From Marivita sp. S6314 (GTDB lineage Bacteria > Pseudomonadota > Alphaproteobacteria > Rhodobacterales > Rhodobacteraceae), in NCBI RefSeq assembly GCF_023015985.1, contig NZ_JALKAO010000002.1, forward strand, positions 558,001 to 622,000: a stretch of DNA of 64,000 nt, given 5' to 3'. This document shows positions 16,135 to 25,526 of the stretch, one piece after another; positions within the stretch are counted from its first letter, which is position 1, and the number at the start of each line of letters is the position of its first letter. The notes beneath the pieces were generated by a model. The model was not told the DNA's origin. It saw nothing but the letters and a program-made list of their open reading frames with translations, and ran no database searches. A program made the translations under genes and the position numbers.

Positions 16135-17784
16135 ATGACCCTCAAGAACACACTCCGAGCAGCGGACCACCTTGTCGACCAGTTGCAGGCGCAAGGCGTC
16201 CGGGCTGTCTTTGGTGTGCCCGGTGAAAGCTATCTTCCGGTTCTGGACGCGTTCTACGGGCGCGAGGCCGACATCCGGTTTGTCACCTGCCGACAGGAAG
16301 GCGGCGCGGCGATGGCAGCCGAGGCCTATGGCAAGCTGACCGGCAGACCGGGGATCTGTTTTGCCACACGCGGTCCGGGCGCAACCAATGCCAGCGCGGG
16401 TGTGCATGTCGCCTATCAGGATTCGACACCGATGATCCTGTTTCTGGGGCAGGTCGCGCGCGACATGGTGGATCGTGAAGCGTTTCAGGAAATCGATTAC
16501 CGCCGGATGTTCGGCCAGATGGCCAAATGGGTGGCCCAGATCGACGATGCATCGCGGCTGCAGGAATATATCAGCCGCGCGTTCCGGACGGCCATGTCCG
16601 GACGCCCCGGCCCGGTGGTGCTCGCCCTGCCCGAGGACATGCTTTACGACGAAATTGCCGTGCCGACGCCGCCTGCACGAATTGAGGCGCCGCGCTACGC
16701 GCCGGTGCGCGACACGATGGAAGCGGTGAAAACGCGGCTGGCCGCGGCCAAGGCGCCGCTGATCATGGCAGGCGGCGGTGGCTGGACACCCAAGGGCATT
16801 GCCGCGCTTGAACGGTTTGCCGAAACGCAAGGGCTGCCGGTCGCGGTCTCACTTCGCTGTCAGGGGCTGATCAACAATGATCATCCCAACTATGTCGGCC
16901 ATTACAGTGTTGGCACCCCGCCCTATCTTGAAGCGTTGATGGCCGAAACCGATCTTCTGCTCGCCATCGGTCCACGGCTGGGGGAGATGACAACCAAGGG
17001 CTATTCCCTGTTGACCGCCCCCGTACCGCAGCATGCGCTGATCCATGTGTTTCCCGAGCCGGAAGAGTTGGGCCGGGTGTTCGAGCCCGACATCGCGCTG
17101 GTGTCTGACACCGAAAGTTTCTGCGTGGAGGCGGCCAGCTGGTCCCCCATCGCAGCCGAAGGCGTTGCGCAGCGCACCGCAACCCTGCGGGCGCAGTTCG
17201 AAGACTTCAACACACCCGCATCAGTGCAAGGGGATCCGCTGGCCCCGTGTTTTGCCCACCTTGCCGAAGTACTGCCCGAAACGGCGATCGTCTGTAACGG
17301 CGCGGGGAACTATGCCGGGTGGCTGCACCGGTTCTACCGCTATCGCAGCCCCGGATCGCAGCTTGCGCCAACCTCGGGCTCCATGGGCTATGGCTTCCCT
17401 GCCGCCATCGGTGCCGCGATCTGCGCACCGGACCGCCAGGTTGTGGCCATCGCCGGGGACGGCTGTTTCATGATGACCTGTCAGGAAATGGCCACTGCCG
17501 TGCATTACGACCTGAACCTGACCGTGATCATCATCGACAACGGGCGCTATGGCACCATTCGTGTGCATCAGGAGCGCGAATACCCCGGCCGGGTGTCGGG
17601 AACCGATTTGGGCAACCCCGACTTCTGCGCCTTTGCGCGATCCTTTGGCGCACATGCGGTGCAGGCGACGGATTGCACGTCTTTTGTCACCGCGCTGGCC
17701 GAGGCCCGATCCACACAAGGGGTCAGCCTGATCGAGGTCAAAGCCGACCCCAATTACCTCGCGCCCGGCAAGACGCTGGAATAG
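16135..17784 (+). CDS. ThDP-dependent enzyme, acetolactate-synthase-like
   Basis: A 549-residue member of the IlvB/benzoylformate-decarboxylase superfamily. The activating glutamate is in FGVPGESYLPVLD, the central domain includes MAGGGGWTPKG, and the ThDP/Mg motif starts GDGCFMMTCQE and ends at IIDNGRYG. The ATG at 16135 is preferred over an in-frame TTG at 16120. No small regulatory subunit gene (IlvH) follows, so a catabolic 2-oxoacid decarboxylase or carboligase is more likely than branched-chain amino-acid synthesis. It precedes the glutaryl-CoA dehydrogenase gene by 181 bases on the same strand. Substrate unknown. Confidence 0.82.
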   Translation: MTLKNTLRAADHLVDQLQAQGVRAVFGVPGESYLPVLDAFYGREADIRFVTCRQEGGAAMAAEAYGKLTGRPGICFATRGPGATNASAGVHVAYQDSTPMILFLGQVARDMVDREAFQEIDYRRMFGQMAKWVAQIDDASRLQEYISRAFRTAMSGRPGPVVLALPEDMLYDEIAVPTPPARIEAPRYAPVRDTMEAVKTRLAAAKAPLIMAGGGGWTPKGIAALERFAETQGLPVAVSLRCQGLINNDHPNYVGHYSVGTPPYLEALMAETDLLLAIGPRLGEMTTKGYSLLTAPVPQHALIHVFPEPEELGRVFEPDIALVSDTESFCVEAASWSPIAAEGVAQRTATLRAQFEDFNTPASVQGDPLAPCFAHLAEVLPETAIVCNGAGNYAGWLHRFYRYRSPGSQLAPTSGSMGYGFPAAIGAAICAPDRQVVAIAGDGCFMMTCQEMATAVHYDLNLTVIIIDNGRYGTIRVHQEREYPGRVSGTDLGNPDFCAFARSFGAHAVQATDCTSFVTALAEARSTQGVSLIEVKADPNYLAPGKTLE

Positions 17785-17965
17785 CGCATCCTGCGCGGTA
17801 GGGGGGACGGGACGCGATGTCCGTCTGTCGCAGGCGCAGCGCCTGTTGGGGTTTCGGCACCGGGCGATATCGGCTATTTGTCGGGTGACAGACACTTGTC
17901 CGCAACCGCGCTTGAAGGTATCGCAGGGCGGTGTGCGGTACGCGAGATAAACGAGGAACTTGGAC

Positions 17966-19180
17966 ATGCTTGATGCGTCGAACGCGGGTCACGGACCCTC
18001 TCTTTCTAAATTCGACTGGGAAGACCCTCTTGGACTGCGCGGCGCGCTGACCGAGGACGAGCGTATGGTGGCCGACAGTGCCGCCGCCTATGCGTCGGAC
18101 AAGCTGATGCCACGGGTCTCGGACATGTACCTCAATGAGGGCGTTGCGCCCGAGATTTTCGCCGAGATGGGCGAAATGGGGCTGTTGGGCATCACCATCC
18201 CGGAAGAATACGGCGGCTTGGGCGCGGGCTATGTCAGCTACGGCCTTGTTGCGCGCGAGGTTGAACGCGTCGACAGCGGCTATCGGTCGATGATGAGCGT
18301 GCAAAGCTCTTTGGTGATGTACCCGATCCACGCCTACGGCACCGACGAACAGCGCCAGAAATACCTGCCCGGTCTGGCGGCAGGCACGTTGATCGGCTGT
18401 TTTGGCCTGACCGAACCCGACGCGGGGTCCGATCCCGCCGGAATGAAAACCGTGGCCAAGAAAACCGAGGGCGGCTACGTGCTCAACGGCGCGAAGATGT
18501 GGATTTCCAACAGCCCGATTGCCGATGTCTTCGTGATCTGGGCCAAATCCGAAGCCCATGGCGGCAAGATCCGGGGCTTCGTGCTTGAGAAAGGCATGAA
18601 AGGCCTGTCCGCTCCAAAGATTGAAGGTAAGCTGTCGCTGCGCGCTTCGATCACCGGTGAAATCGTGCTCGACAATGTCGAAGTCGGTGAAGACGCGCTG
18701 CTGCCGGGTGTTGAAGGACTCAAAGGGCCGTTTGGCTGTCTGAATCGCGCCCGCTATGGCATCGCCTGGGGTGTGATGGGCGCGGCCGAGGATTGCTGGC
18801 ACCGCGCACGTCAATACGGTCTGGACCGCACGCAATTCGGACGCCCGCTGGCGCAGACACAGCTGTTCCAGAAAAAGCTCGCCGATATGCAGACAGAGAT
18901 CACCCTGGGCCTGCACGCCGCCTTGCAGGTCGGTCGCATGCTGGATGCCGGCACCGCCGCCCCCGAAGCGATCAGCCTGATCAAGCGCAACAATTGCGGC
19001 AAGGCGCTCGACATCGCGCGGCACGCACGGGACATGCATGGCGGCAACGGCATCATGGCGGAATACCATGTGATCCGGCATTCGCAGAACCTTGAGACCG
19101 TGAACACCTATGAAGGCACGCATGACGTCCATGCGCTGATCCTTGGCCGGGCACAGACAGGGCTTCAGGCGTTCTTCTGA
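17966..19180 (+). CDS. gcdH: Glutaryl-CoA dehydrogenase
   Basis: A 404-residue FAD-dependent acyl-CoA dehydrogenase that oxidatively decarboxylates glutaryl-CoA to crotonyl-CoA. Diagnostic features are [18 protein letters not shown] at the N-terminus, [12 protein letters not shown], the arginine-containing [10 protein letters not shown], and the catalytic glutamate in [16 protein letters not shown]. The ATG at 17966 has a GAGGA site nine bases upstream and is preferred to a TTG at 17960. It overlaps the CoA-transferase gene by one base. It acts in lysine, tryptophan or glutarate catabolism. Confidence 0.93.
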   Translation: MLDASNAGHGPSLSKFDWEDPLGLRGALTEDERMVADSAAAYASDKLMPRVSDMYLNEGVAPEIFAEMGEMGLLGITIPEEYGGLGAGYVSYGLVAREVERVDSGYRSMMSVQSSLVMYPIHAYGTDEQRQKYLPGLAAGTLIGCFGLTEPDAGSDPAGMKTVAKKTEGGYVLNGAKMWISNSPIADVFVIWAKSEAHGGKIRGFVLEKGMKGLSAPKIEGKLSLRASITGEIVLDNVEVGEDALLPGVEGLKGPFGCLNRARYGIAWGVMGAAEDCWHRARQYGLDRTQFGRPLAQTQLFQKKLADMQTEITLGLHAALQVGRMLDAGTAAPEAISLIKRNNCGKALDIARHARDMHGGNGIMAEYHVIRHSQNLETVNTYEGTHDVHALILGRAQTGLQAFF

Positions 19181-20328
19181 TGACAGCACCACTGGACGGC
19201 CTGAAGGTCCTTGAACTGGCCCGCATTCTTGCGGGCCCGTTGGTCGGTCAAACTCTGGCCGACCTTGGCGCAACTGTGGTCAAGGTCGAAAGCCCGAATG
19301 GCGACGACACCCGCACTTGGGGCCCGCCGTTCATTGAACGCCCGGACGAAGACACACCGTCCGCCGCCTATTTTTACAGCTGCAATCGCGGGAAATATTC
19401 GGTCACAGCCGATCTGGCCACGGACGAAGGCCGCGCCTTTGTGCAGGAGCTCGCCCGCGACGCAGATGTCGTGATTGAAAACTTCAAAGTGGGTGGCCTG
19501 ACCAAATACGGGCTGGACTACGACGCGCTGTCCACCATCAACCCGGCACTTGTGTATTGTTCGATCACCGGCTTCGGCCAGACCGGCCCCTATGCCGAAC
19601 GCGCAGGCTATGACTACCTGATCCAGGGCATGTCCGGCCTGATGTCGATCACCGGCGACCCCGAAGGAGAGCCACAGAAGGTCGGCGTGGCCGTCACTGA
19701 CATCTACACCGGGCTCTATTCTGTCATCGCGATCCAGGCCGCGCTCGCGGCACGCAGCAAGACGGGCAAGGGTCAGCATATCGACATGAGCCTGCTCGAC
19801 GCGGGCACGGCCGCGCTGGCCAACCAATCGATGAACTACCTGTCCACCGGCACCTCTCCGAAACGGATGGGCAACCAGCATCCCAACATCGTCCCCTACG
19901 AGGTCTTCCCCGTGGCCGACGGCGACATCATCATCGCGGCAGGCAATGACGGCCAGTTCCAACGCCTTTGTGCGGTCCTGACCCTGCCAGAGATCGCCGA
20001 GGATCCCCGCTACCAGACAAATTCCGGCCGCGTCGAACACCGCAGTGTGCTGGCCCCGGCCCTGAAGGCCGCAACCGCCAATTGGCGCAAGTCAGACCTC
20101 CTGGACGCGCTCAAACAGCAAAAAGTCCCCGCCTCTCCGATCAACACGGTGCAAGAGGTCTTCGAAGACCCCCAAATCCGCCATCGCGGCATGGAAATCG
20201 GTCCCGACGCCATCCCCGGCGTGCGCACACCGATCACCTTCAGTGAGCTGCAACTCGCCACTGAAAAAACCGCACCCCGTCTTGGGCAACACACGGATCA
20301 GGTCCGCAAATCAGGTTGGCCCGTCTGA
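19180..20328 (+). CDS. Family III (CaiB/BaiF) CoA-transferase, probable glutarate CoA-transferase
   Basis: A 382-residue family III CoA-transferase starting PLDGLKVLELARILAGP, with the family aspartate in HIDMSLLDAG. Coupling to gcdH through a TGATG overlap suggests it makes glutaryl-CoA from succinyl-CoA and glutarate, as the mammalian SUGCT enzyme does. The pair would channel glutarate into crotonyl-CoA and central metabolism. The specific CoA donor and acceptor are inferred, since the family also contains formyl-, carnitine- and succinyl-CoA transferases. Confidence 0.88.
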   Translation: MTAPLDGLKVLELARILAGPLVGQTLADLGATVVKVESPNGDDTRTWGPPFIERPDEDTPSAAYFYSCNRGKYSVTADLATDEGRAFVQELARDADVVIENFKVGGLTKYGLDYDALSTINPALVYCSITGFGQTGPYAERAGYDYLIQGMSGLMSITGDPEGEPQKVGVAVTDIYTGLYSVIAIQAALAARSKTGKGQHIDMSLLDAGTAALANQSMNYLSTGTSPKRMGNQHPNIVPYEVFPVADGDIIIAAGNDGQFQRLCAVLTLPEIAEDPRYQTNSGRVEHRSVLAPALKAATANWRKSDLLDALKQQKVPASPINTVQEVFEDPQIRHRGMEIGPDAIPGVRTPITFSELQLATEKTAPRLGQHTDQVRKSGWPV

Positions 20329-20432
20329 ACGGCTTCTCGTTAGGCGATGCCCGCAACCGCCACGTCGCACGATACCTGCTAACGTCGCGTCCAAGTCGCG
20401 ATGATGCCCGTTTGTATCTTAGGGTAGGAATG

Positions 20433-20509
20433 TGGCGGACCGAGGAGGATTCGAACCCCCGACCCCTTGATTCGTAGTCAAGTACTCTATCCAGCTGAGC
20501 TATCGGTCC
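20433..20509 (-). tRNA. tRNA-Arg (anticodon ACG)
   Basis: A 77-base cloverleaf on the minus strand. The acceptor stem GGACCGA pairs with TCGGTCC, the D arm has AGCTCAGCTGGAT, the anticodon stem-loop is CTTGA-CTACGAA-TCAAG with anticodon ACG, and the T arm has GGTTCGAATCC. CCA is encoded. ACG is normally edited to ICG and reads CGU/CGC/CGA. Confidence 0.95.
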
Positions 20510-20586
20510 ACGGGGCGTGAGATAGACGCAGTGCCGGACCGATGCAAGCGCAAATTCCAAGAAATCCGTAACTTGCGTCGGTTCAT

Positions 20587-21969
20587 TTATCCAACGTCTC
20601 CCATCGGCAGGTCGATGCGGAATGCGGTGCCGGTTTCGTCCGATTTTAACAGGCGTAAGGTCCCGCCGTGACCGCGCACCAGTTCTTCGGCAATTGCCAG
20701 TCCAAGGCCTGAGCCGCCCTTGCGCGCGCCGCCTTGGAACGGCTGGAACAGATGCTCCAGCGCCTTCTTGGGCAGACCCGGTCCGGTGTCGGTCACATCG
20801 ATGCACCACGACTCGTCGCTGGTTCGCGCGGATACGCTGATCTCTCCGGGGTGGCCCGTGCCGATGATGGCCTGCCGCGCGTTGCGCACAAGGTTCGAGA
20901 TCACGCGGTACATCTGTTCGGGATCCGCCCGGATCATGAGGTTTCCGGGCACATCTTCGGCAAAGCTCAGATCAAATTCACCGATGGCCAGCCGTTCACT
21001 GTCGATCACATCGCTGACCAGTTCCGCCAGGTTGAACAAGGTGAGCGTCGGGGCCGGTTCTTCGGCGCGGCCAAATGCCAGCGTGCTTTCGCACAGCGAC
21101 ACCGCCCGCGTGATGGAATTGACCAGCTTCGGGGCCATGCGTTTAACGGTGGGATCTTCGCTCATCTCGATCCGGTCGGTGAAAAGCTGTGCCGAGGTCA
21201 GGATATTGCGCAAATCATGGCTGACCCGGGCCACGGCACCGCCCAATTGGGCCAGACGTTCCTTTTGCTTCAACGCCTGCGTCAGTTGGGTTTGCAGCGA
21301 CTGCAACGCCTCTTCGGCTTCGCGCAATTCGGTGACGCTTGCAGAGGGCTGGATCACCCGACGGGCATCTTCTGGGGCCTTTGCGTAGCTTTGCATATGC
21401 CCGACCACGCCCTTGATCGGTTTGACCAGCAGCACCCGCACGGCAAGGAACAACAACCCCGCCGTCACAATGGAGATCACCGCCGACAGGATCAGGATGC
21501 GGATCCCGTAATCAATGATCGCGGCGCGCAATTCCGTCGATTCAATCGTGATTTCGATCAGCAGCCCGCCATCCTGAAACGGATTGCCAATCACCCGGAT
21601 CATCTGCGGTTCGGGGGTCAGCAACCGCATCATCGCGTCGCGGATCAGGGTGACCGCTGTGGCATCCCGCAAATCAAATGTCGCGACAACCTCACCCGGC
21701 ATCGGCGATGACAGCACAAGCTGGCGCAACTCATCGCGCCGCAGCACCACGTTGAAAACCCCGGCGCTTTGCAGCAGTTCCTGTTCCAGTGCGCTGTCGA
21801 TCATATCGTCAGCCAACAAGGTCAGCGACGCGATCTGCGCCCGCTCAAGCCGGTTCAGCAGAAAATCTTCGCGGTAGCGCGCAACCGACGGAACAAAGAT
21901 CAAAACCTCGGCAATCATCACGAAGATGACCGTGAGAATCAGAAACCGACCGGACAGCGAATTGATCAT
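20587..21969 (-). CDS. Membrane sensor histidine kinase
   Basis: A 460-residue two-component kinase. A transmembrane segment spans residues 8-28, a periplasmic sensor region of about 125 residues follows, and a second span covers residues 157-180. A HAMP-like linker and coiled coil (218-240) lead to the phospho-acceptor histidine H251 in VSHDLRNILTSAQ. The N box NLVRNARQA, G1 DTGPGLP and G2 GGSGLGLAI motifs are intact. No response-regulator gene adjoins it. It starts 24 bases after the flavoprotein gene, so it may be the third gene of that operon and report on envelope or redox state. Confidence 0.9.
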   Translation of the reverse strand: MINSLSGRFLILTVIFVMIAEVLIFVPSVARYREDFLLNRLERAQIASLTLLADDMIDSALEQELLQSAGVFNVVLRRDELRQLVLSSPMPGEVVATFDLRDATAVTLIRDAMMRLLTPEPQMIRVIGNPFQDGGLLIEITIESTELRAAIIDYGIRILILSAVISIVTAGLLFLAVRVLLVKPIKGVVGHMQSYAKAPEDARRVIQPSASVTELREAEEALQSLQTQLTQALKQKERLAQLGGAVARVSHDLRNILTSAQLFTDRIEMSEDPTVKRMAPKLVNSITRAVSLCESTLAFGRAEEPAPTLTLFNLAELVSDVIDSERLAIGEFDLSFAEDVPGNLMIRADPEQMYRVISNLVRNARQAIIGTGHPGEISVSARTSDESWCIDVTDTGPGLPKKALEHLFQPFQGGARKGGSGLGLAIAEELVRGHGGTLRLLKSDETGTAFRIDLPMGDVG

Positions 21970-21993
21970 GCCTGTGCTCCCAGACCGATCACC

Positions 21994-23412
21994 TTAGGGA
22001 AGCCACTTCTGAACAAATCCGACCACTTTCTTCACCATGTCACTCTCAAACAGTCGGGGTGAGAAGTAAGCCCCCGCCGCCCGTTTGTTAAGCTCTCCAA
22101 TCGTCGGGTATGGCGCAACCATCGCGGCGACCTGCGACATCTTCATCTTGTTGGCGATGACGAGCGCCCAGAGGTTGATCAACTCACCCGCCTGTTCACC
22201 GGCAATCGACGCACCAACAGGGCGGCCTTTGACAACCATGACCTTGATCAGTCCACGTGTCTTGCGTTCGGCAATAGCGCGGTCGTTGTGGTTGAAGTGA
22301 AATCGTACGACTTCAAGGTTGCTACCGTGCTCTTTCTTGGCCTGCGCTTCGGTCCGGCCGACCTGCGCCAGTTCGGGCTGCGTGTAGGTCGCCCAGGGGA
22401 TGTGCCGCGTCGTGGCTTTGGAGGGTAAACCGAACAGCATCGACCGGATGATCACGCCCGCATGGTAGCCCGCGACATGGGTGAATTGCAGGCCACCCGC
22501 GACGTCGCCAATCGCGTAGACCTTTTTGTTGGTCGTACGCAGGCTGTCATCCACCTCGATCCCCATGCGGTGCGTCTTGATCCCGGCGGTTTCGAGGCCC
22601 AGCCCGTCCATATTGGCTTTGCGACCCACGGCCATCAGCAGATGCGTGCCTTTGAAAATGCGCCCATCCTCGGCTTCGATCTCAATCGCGCCGGCTGTGC
22701 CGCGCACCTCTTTGGCGAGCGCGTCTTCGGCGATTTCGATGCCTTCTTCGCGCAGGTTCTCCAGCACGATCTCGGCCATTTCCGGGTCGTCCTTGCCCAG
22801 CGCCTTCATGCCTTCGATCACGGTCACCTTTGATCCCAACCGCCGATGCGCCTGCGCCATTTCCATGCCAATGGGGCCACCGCCGACGATCAGCAAATGC
22901 TCGGGTTGTTCGCGCAACTCCCACAGCGACTCGTTGGTGATGTAAGGCACCGTGTCCAGGCCGGGGATGGGTGGCACAAAGGGGGACGAGCCTGTGGCAA
23001 TCACAATCCGCCGCGCGGTGATCACGTGATCGCCTGCCTGCACTTCGGTCGGAGAGATGAATGCGCCCTTTTCCTGAATGACCCGCACGCCGAAGCCTTC
23101 GAAGCGCTCAACACTATCCATGGGTTCAATTTGCGCGATGACATCGGCAACGTGATCCTTTGCGGCTGCGTAGTCCACCGAAGGTGTCACATCCGCGATC
23201 CCGTACTTGGACGCGTGGCGCATGCTGTGGGCCACTTTGCCCGAGGCAAGGATCGCCTTCGAGGGCACACACCCGTAGTTCAGGCAATCACCGCCCATCT
23301 TGTGCGCTTCGAGCAAGACCACCGAGGCCCCCATTTGCGAAGCCCCCGCTGCCACCGACAAACCACCAGAGCCTGCGCCGATGACCAATACATCTGTTTT
23401 AATATTTTCCAT
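21994..23412 (-). CDS. FAD-dependent pyridine nucleotide-disulphide oxidoreductase (mercuric-reductase-like)
   Basis: A 472-residue class I flavoprotein disulphide reductase. It has the FAD motif VIGAGSGGLSVAAGA, the redox-active pair in GGDCLNYGCVPSK, the NAD motif IVGGGPIGMEMAQA and the second FAD motif AIGDVAGG. The C-terminal segment that holds the His-Glu dyad in lipoamide dehydrogenase (HPTxxE) reads APYPTIGE here, so the catalytic histidine is missing. It lacks the MerA N-terminal metal-binding domain. The start at 23412 is two bases after the stop of the TVP38 gene, and the two often travel together. The electron acceptor is unknown. Confidence 0.88.
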   Translation of the reverse strand: MENIKTDVLVIGAGSGGLSVAAGASQMGASVVLLEAHKMGGDCLNYGCVPSKAILASGKVAHSMRHASKYGIADVTPSVDYAAAKDHVADVIAQIEPMDSVERFEGFGVRVIQEKGAFISPTEVQAGDHVITARRIVIATGSSPFVPPIPGLDTVPYITNESLWELREQPEHLLIVGGGPIGMEMAQAHRRLGSKVTVIEGMKALGKDDPEMAEIVLENLREEGIEIAEDALAKEVRGTAGAIEIEAEDGRIFKGTHLLMAVGRKANMDGLGLETAGIKTHRMGIEVDDSLRTTNKKVYAIGDVAGGLQFTHVAGYHAGVIIRSMLFGLPSKATTRHIPWATYTQPELAQVGRTEAQAKKEHGSNLEVVRFHFNHNDRAIAERKTRGLIKVMVVKGRPVGASIAGEQAGELINLWALVIANKMKMSQVAAMVAPYPTIGELNKRAAGAYFSPRLFESDMVKKVVGFVQKWLP

Positions 23413-23414
23413 GG

Positions 23415-24149
23415 TCACAGACCTTTCTTGCCGCGCAGGGCTTTCAAAGCGATGGGAAGGGCGGCAAGGACACACAGGCCAAGGATCGGAAGAAGGATGT
23501 GCGGTTCAAAGATTATACCAAGGTTCGGCGTCTCACCGCGTTCGAACACTTCACCAAGACCCGCACCTACAGAGGTGTAGACAACCGCACCCGGAATGAT
23601 GCCCAGGAAGGTCGACACGAAGAACCGATGAAGCGGTACCCCCACAAGCGCAGGCACAAGGTTGGCCACAAAGAACGGCACAGCTGGCACAAGGCGGATC
23701 AGGAACAACATCGACCATTGATTCTCATCAATCCCATCCTTGATCTTTTTCACCGCACCGTCACCCGCATCCATCTTCGCCGCCAGCTTTTCCCCAAGCC
23801 CGTAACGCGCAGCAAGGAAGATCACCGTGGCACCGATCGTCGCGCCCAACACGTTGAACAATGCCCCCGGGAACGTGGCAAAAAGGAACCCACCCGTCAG
23901 CGTCGCGATGGTCGCCCCCGGCAGAGAGAACCCGACGATGATCACGTAGGCCAGAATGAACAACCCCGCCGTCAGCGCGTAATTGGCATCCCGAAAGGCC
24001 GTCAGCGCCTCGCGGTTGGCGGCCAGCGCCTCAAAGCTCAGGTAATCCTTCAGGGTAAAGGCACCAATCAGGGCAATCACACCGATTCCGGCAATCGGGG
24101 CGTATCGTTTCCAGGCCGGGGGAGTAGGGGTGTCTGTCATATCAGTCAT
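23415..24149 (-). CDS. TVP38/TMEM64 (DedA/VTT-domain) membrane protein
   Basis: A polytopic inner-membrane protein of 244 residues with five or six hydrophobic helices. The VTT/SNARE-associated domain signature includes GFSLPGATIATLTGGFLF and the following G-rich ARYGLGEKLA region. Related proteins scramble or transport lipid carriers. The start at 24149 (MTDMTDTPTPP) is chosen over 24209; a second ATG at 24140 is also possible. It heads an apparent operon with the flavoprotein and the histidine kinase. Confidence 0.87.
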   Translation of the reverse strand: MTDMTDTPTPPAWKRYAPIAGIGVIALIGAFTLKDYLSFEALAANREALTAFRDANYALTAGLFILAYVIIVGFSLPGATIATLTGGFLFATFPGALFNVLGATIGATVIFLAARYGLGEKLAAKMDAGDGAVKKIKDGIDENQWSMLFLIRLVPAVPFFVANLVPALVGVPLHRFFVSTFLGIIPGAVVYTSVGAGLGEVFERGETPNLGIIFEPHILLPILGLCVLAALPIALKALRGKKGL

Positions 24150-24420
24150 GTCATTACAGGCCGGGGCGGGCCACCTTTGTGAAATTCGTGTTTCGGTTGC
24201 CCAAAACATGACCCCTGCGCCGCCTCAGCAACAGTCGCCTCACGCCCGCTTGAAAACCGGTGACAAAACCCGTGAGAATCCCGCCATTCTGCGCCGGGAC
24301 TGAAACAAACCACCAGATGACCCCGCAGCATTGTTGCAGTATATGTCACCCGAACACGGCCGCGTGCGGGAATATTTCAAAACGCTGCCTCTTCAGACAC
24401 TGATGATATCTCTGTTTCAC

Positions 24421-24490
24421 AAATACCTCGGGGGGAGGAGCGCAGCGACGGGGGGCAGAGCCCCCCTGTGGCGACGCCGCGCAGCGCGGC
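24421..24490. repeat. GC-rich inverted-repeat element upstream of rpmH
   Basis: Two perfect hairpins occur in tandem: GGGGGGC-AGA-GCCCCCC at 24450-24466 and GCCGCGC-A-GCGCGGC at 24476-24490, preceded by CCTCGGGGGGAGGAGCG. The layout looks like a dispersed intergenic repeat of this bacterial group rather than a simple terminator, as no T-tract follows. Confidence 0.5.
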
Positions 24491-24521
24491 GCAAAACCTG
24501 AAAAAACACCCCCCAGACCGT

Positions 24522-24550
24522 TTGACAAGCCAAAGCCACCTGCCTATAGC
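24522..24550 (+). promoter_or_regulatory. Sigma-70-type promoter of rpmH
   Basis: TTGACA at 24522-24527 and TATAGC at 24545-24550 are separated by 17 bases, an almost consensus housekeeping promoter. It lies 66 bases upstream of the rpmH ATG and should drive rpmH-rnpA-yidD. Confidence 0.8.
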
Positions 24551-24616
24551 ACGGGCTTCGAACACCCCCGGCGGACGAATCCGCGCCCCCGGACCGACAA
24601 GACGGAGTAGGACGCG

Positions 24617-24751
24617 ATGAAACGCACCTTTCAACCTTCGAACCTCGTACGCAAGCGGCGTCATGGGTTCCGTTCGCGCATGGCCACCAAAGCCGGGCGC
24701 AAGATCCTGAACGCACGCCGCGCACGCGGTCGCAAGTCGCTGAGCGCGTAA
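24617..24751 (+). CDS. rpmH: 50S ribosomal protein L34
   Basis: A 44-residue basic protein, [20 protein letters not shown]..., of the invariant L34 length and sequence. It is a component of the large ribosomal subunit. It is followed 27 bases later by rnpA, the usual order, and is preceded by a near-consensus promoter. Confidence 0.97.
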   Translation: MKRTFQPSNLVRKRRHGFRSRMATKAGRKILNARRARGRKSLSA

Positions 24752-24778
24752 AGCGTCCCGCGACATCGCAAGACTGAC

Positions 24779-25183
24779 ATGACACCGCCGGAGGCCTCCT
24801 TGGACACAAGGGGAACCACGCCCCTGGCGGTGTTGTCATGTGCTGACGTCACCACCCTGCGCCACCGCGCTGATTTTTTGCGCGCCGCCCGTGCCCTGCG
24901 GCGCGGCACGGAGGGCATGCTGGTACAGGCCCGCGACCGGCGCGATGACGATCCCACCATCCGTATCGGCTTTACCTGCTCCAAGAAGATCGGCAATGCG
25001 GTCGCCCGCAACCGCGCCAAGCGCCGTCTGCGCGCCGTGGCCGATGCGGTTTTGTCGACCAAGGCCAAACCCGGCTGGGATTATGTTCTCGTGGGCCGCC
25101 CCGGCGTAACCATCGGCCGCCCCTTCGACGCACTCAAAGACGATCTGCGCTACGCCTTGCGCAAGATTCACCCGTCACCATGA
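24779..25183 (+). CDS. rnpA: Ribonuclease P protein component
   Basis: A 134-residue basic protein that binds the RNase P RNA and helps mature tRNA 5' ends. The core [17 protein letters not shown] and the RNP signature [14 protein letters not shown] are intact. A short N-terminal extension of about 25 residues precedes the conserved region. The ATG at 24779 is the only good start, and its end overlaps yidD by four bases (ATGA). Confidence 0.93.
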   Translation: MTPPEASLDTRGTTPLAVLSCADVTTLRHRADFLRAARALRRGTEGMLVQARDRRDDDPTIRIGFTCSKKIGNAVARNRAKRRLRAVADAVLSTKAKPGWDYVLVGRPGVTIGRPFDALKDDLRYALRKIHPSP

Positions 25184-25398
25184 CCCCCCTTGCCTGGATC
25201 TTGTCGCTGCCGGTCAAAGCCTATCGCCTGATCCTCAGCCCCTGGGTCGGGGCCAACTGCCGCTATCACCCCACCTGCTCTGCCTATGCGCTGGAAGCCC
25301 TGCAAAAACATGGCGGGCTCAAAGGCGGCTGGCTGGCCGCCAAACGCATCGCGCGTTGCCACCCGTGGGGCAAATCCGGGATCGACAACGTCCCCTGA
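25180..25398 (+). CDS. yidD: Membrane protein insertion efficiency factor YidD
   Basis: A 72-residue protein with the family sequence [27 protein letters not shown] and conserved C-terminal [13 protein letters not shown]. YidD is a small peripheral membrane protein that aids YidC-dependent insertion. It is coupled to rnpA. The expected partner yidC does not follow; instead a Tat-signal protein starts 128 bases later. Confidence 0.93.
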   Translation: MTPLAWILSLPVKAYRLILSPWVGANCRYHPTCSAYALEALQKHGGLKGGWLAAKRIARCHPWGKSGIDNVP

Positions 25399-25526
25399 CC
25401 CGGAGGCCCTCGCACGCCGACCAGCGGTCGTTTGCCCAGTCACAAAGCAGTGTTTTTGGACCGGGCCTCAGATGCCCTACATTCTGACATGACCATTAAA
25501 GCCCCGCGCAACACAGGAGACGAGAC

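Larger units (their letters stand above)
24150..24616. other. Non-coding gap between TVP38 and rpmH
   Basis: This 467-base gap holds no convincing gene. The left part carries the TVP38 promoter region. The right part contains a GC-rich inverted-repeat element (24421-24490) and the rpmH promoter. Short readings through it have no ribosome site or family resemblance. Confidence 0.6.

Noticed and set aside
24661-25068. Minus-strand reading of 135 codons across rpmH and rnpA
   Set aside because: It is antisense to two well-identified genes, has no family resemblance and owes its openness to GC-rich codon bias.
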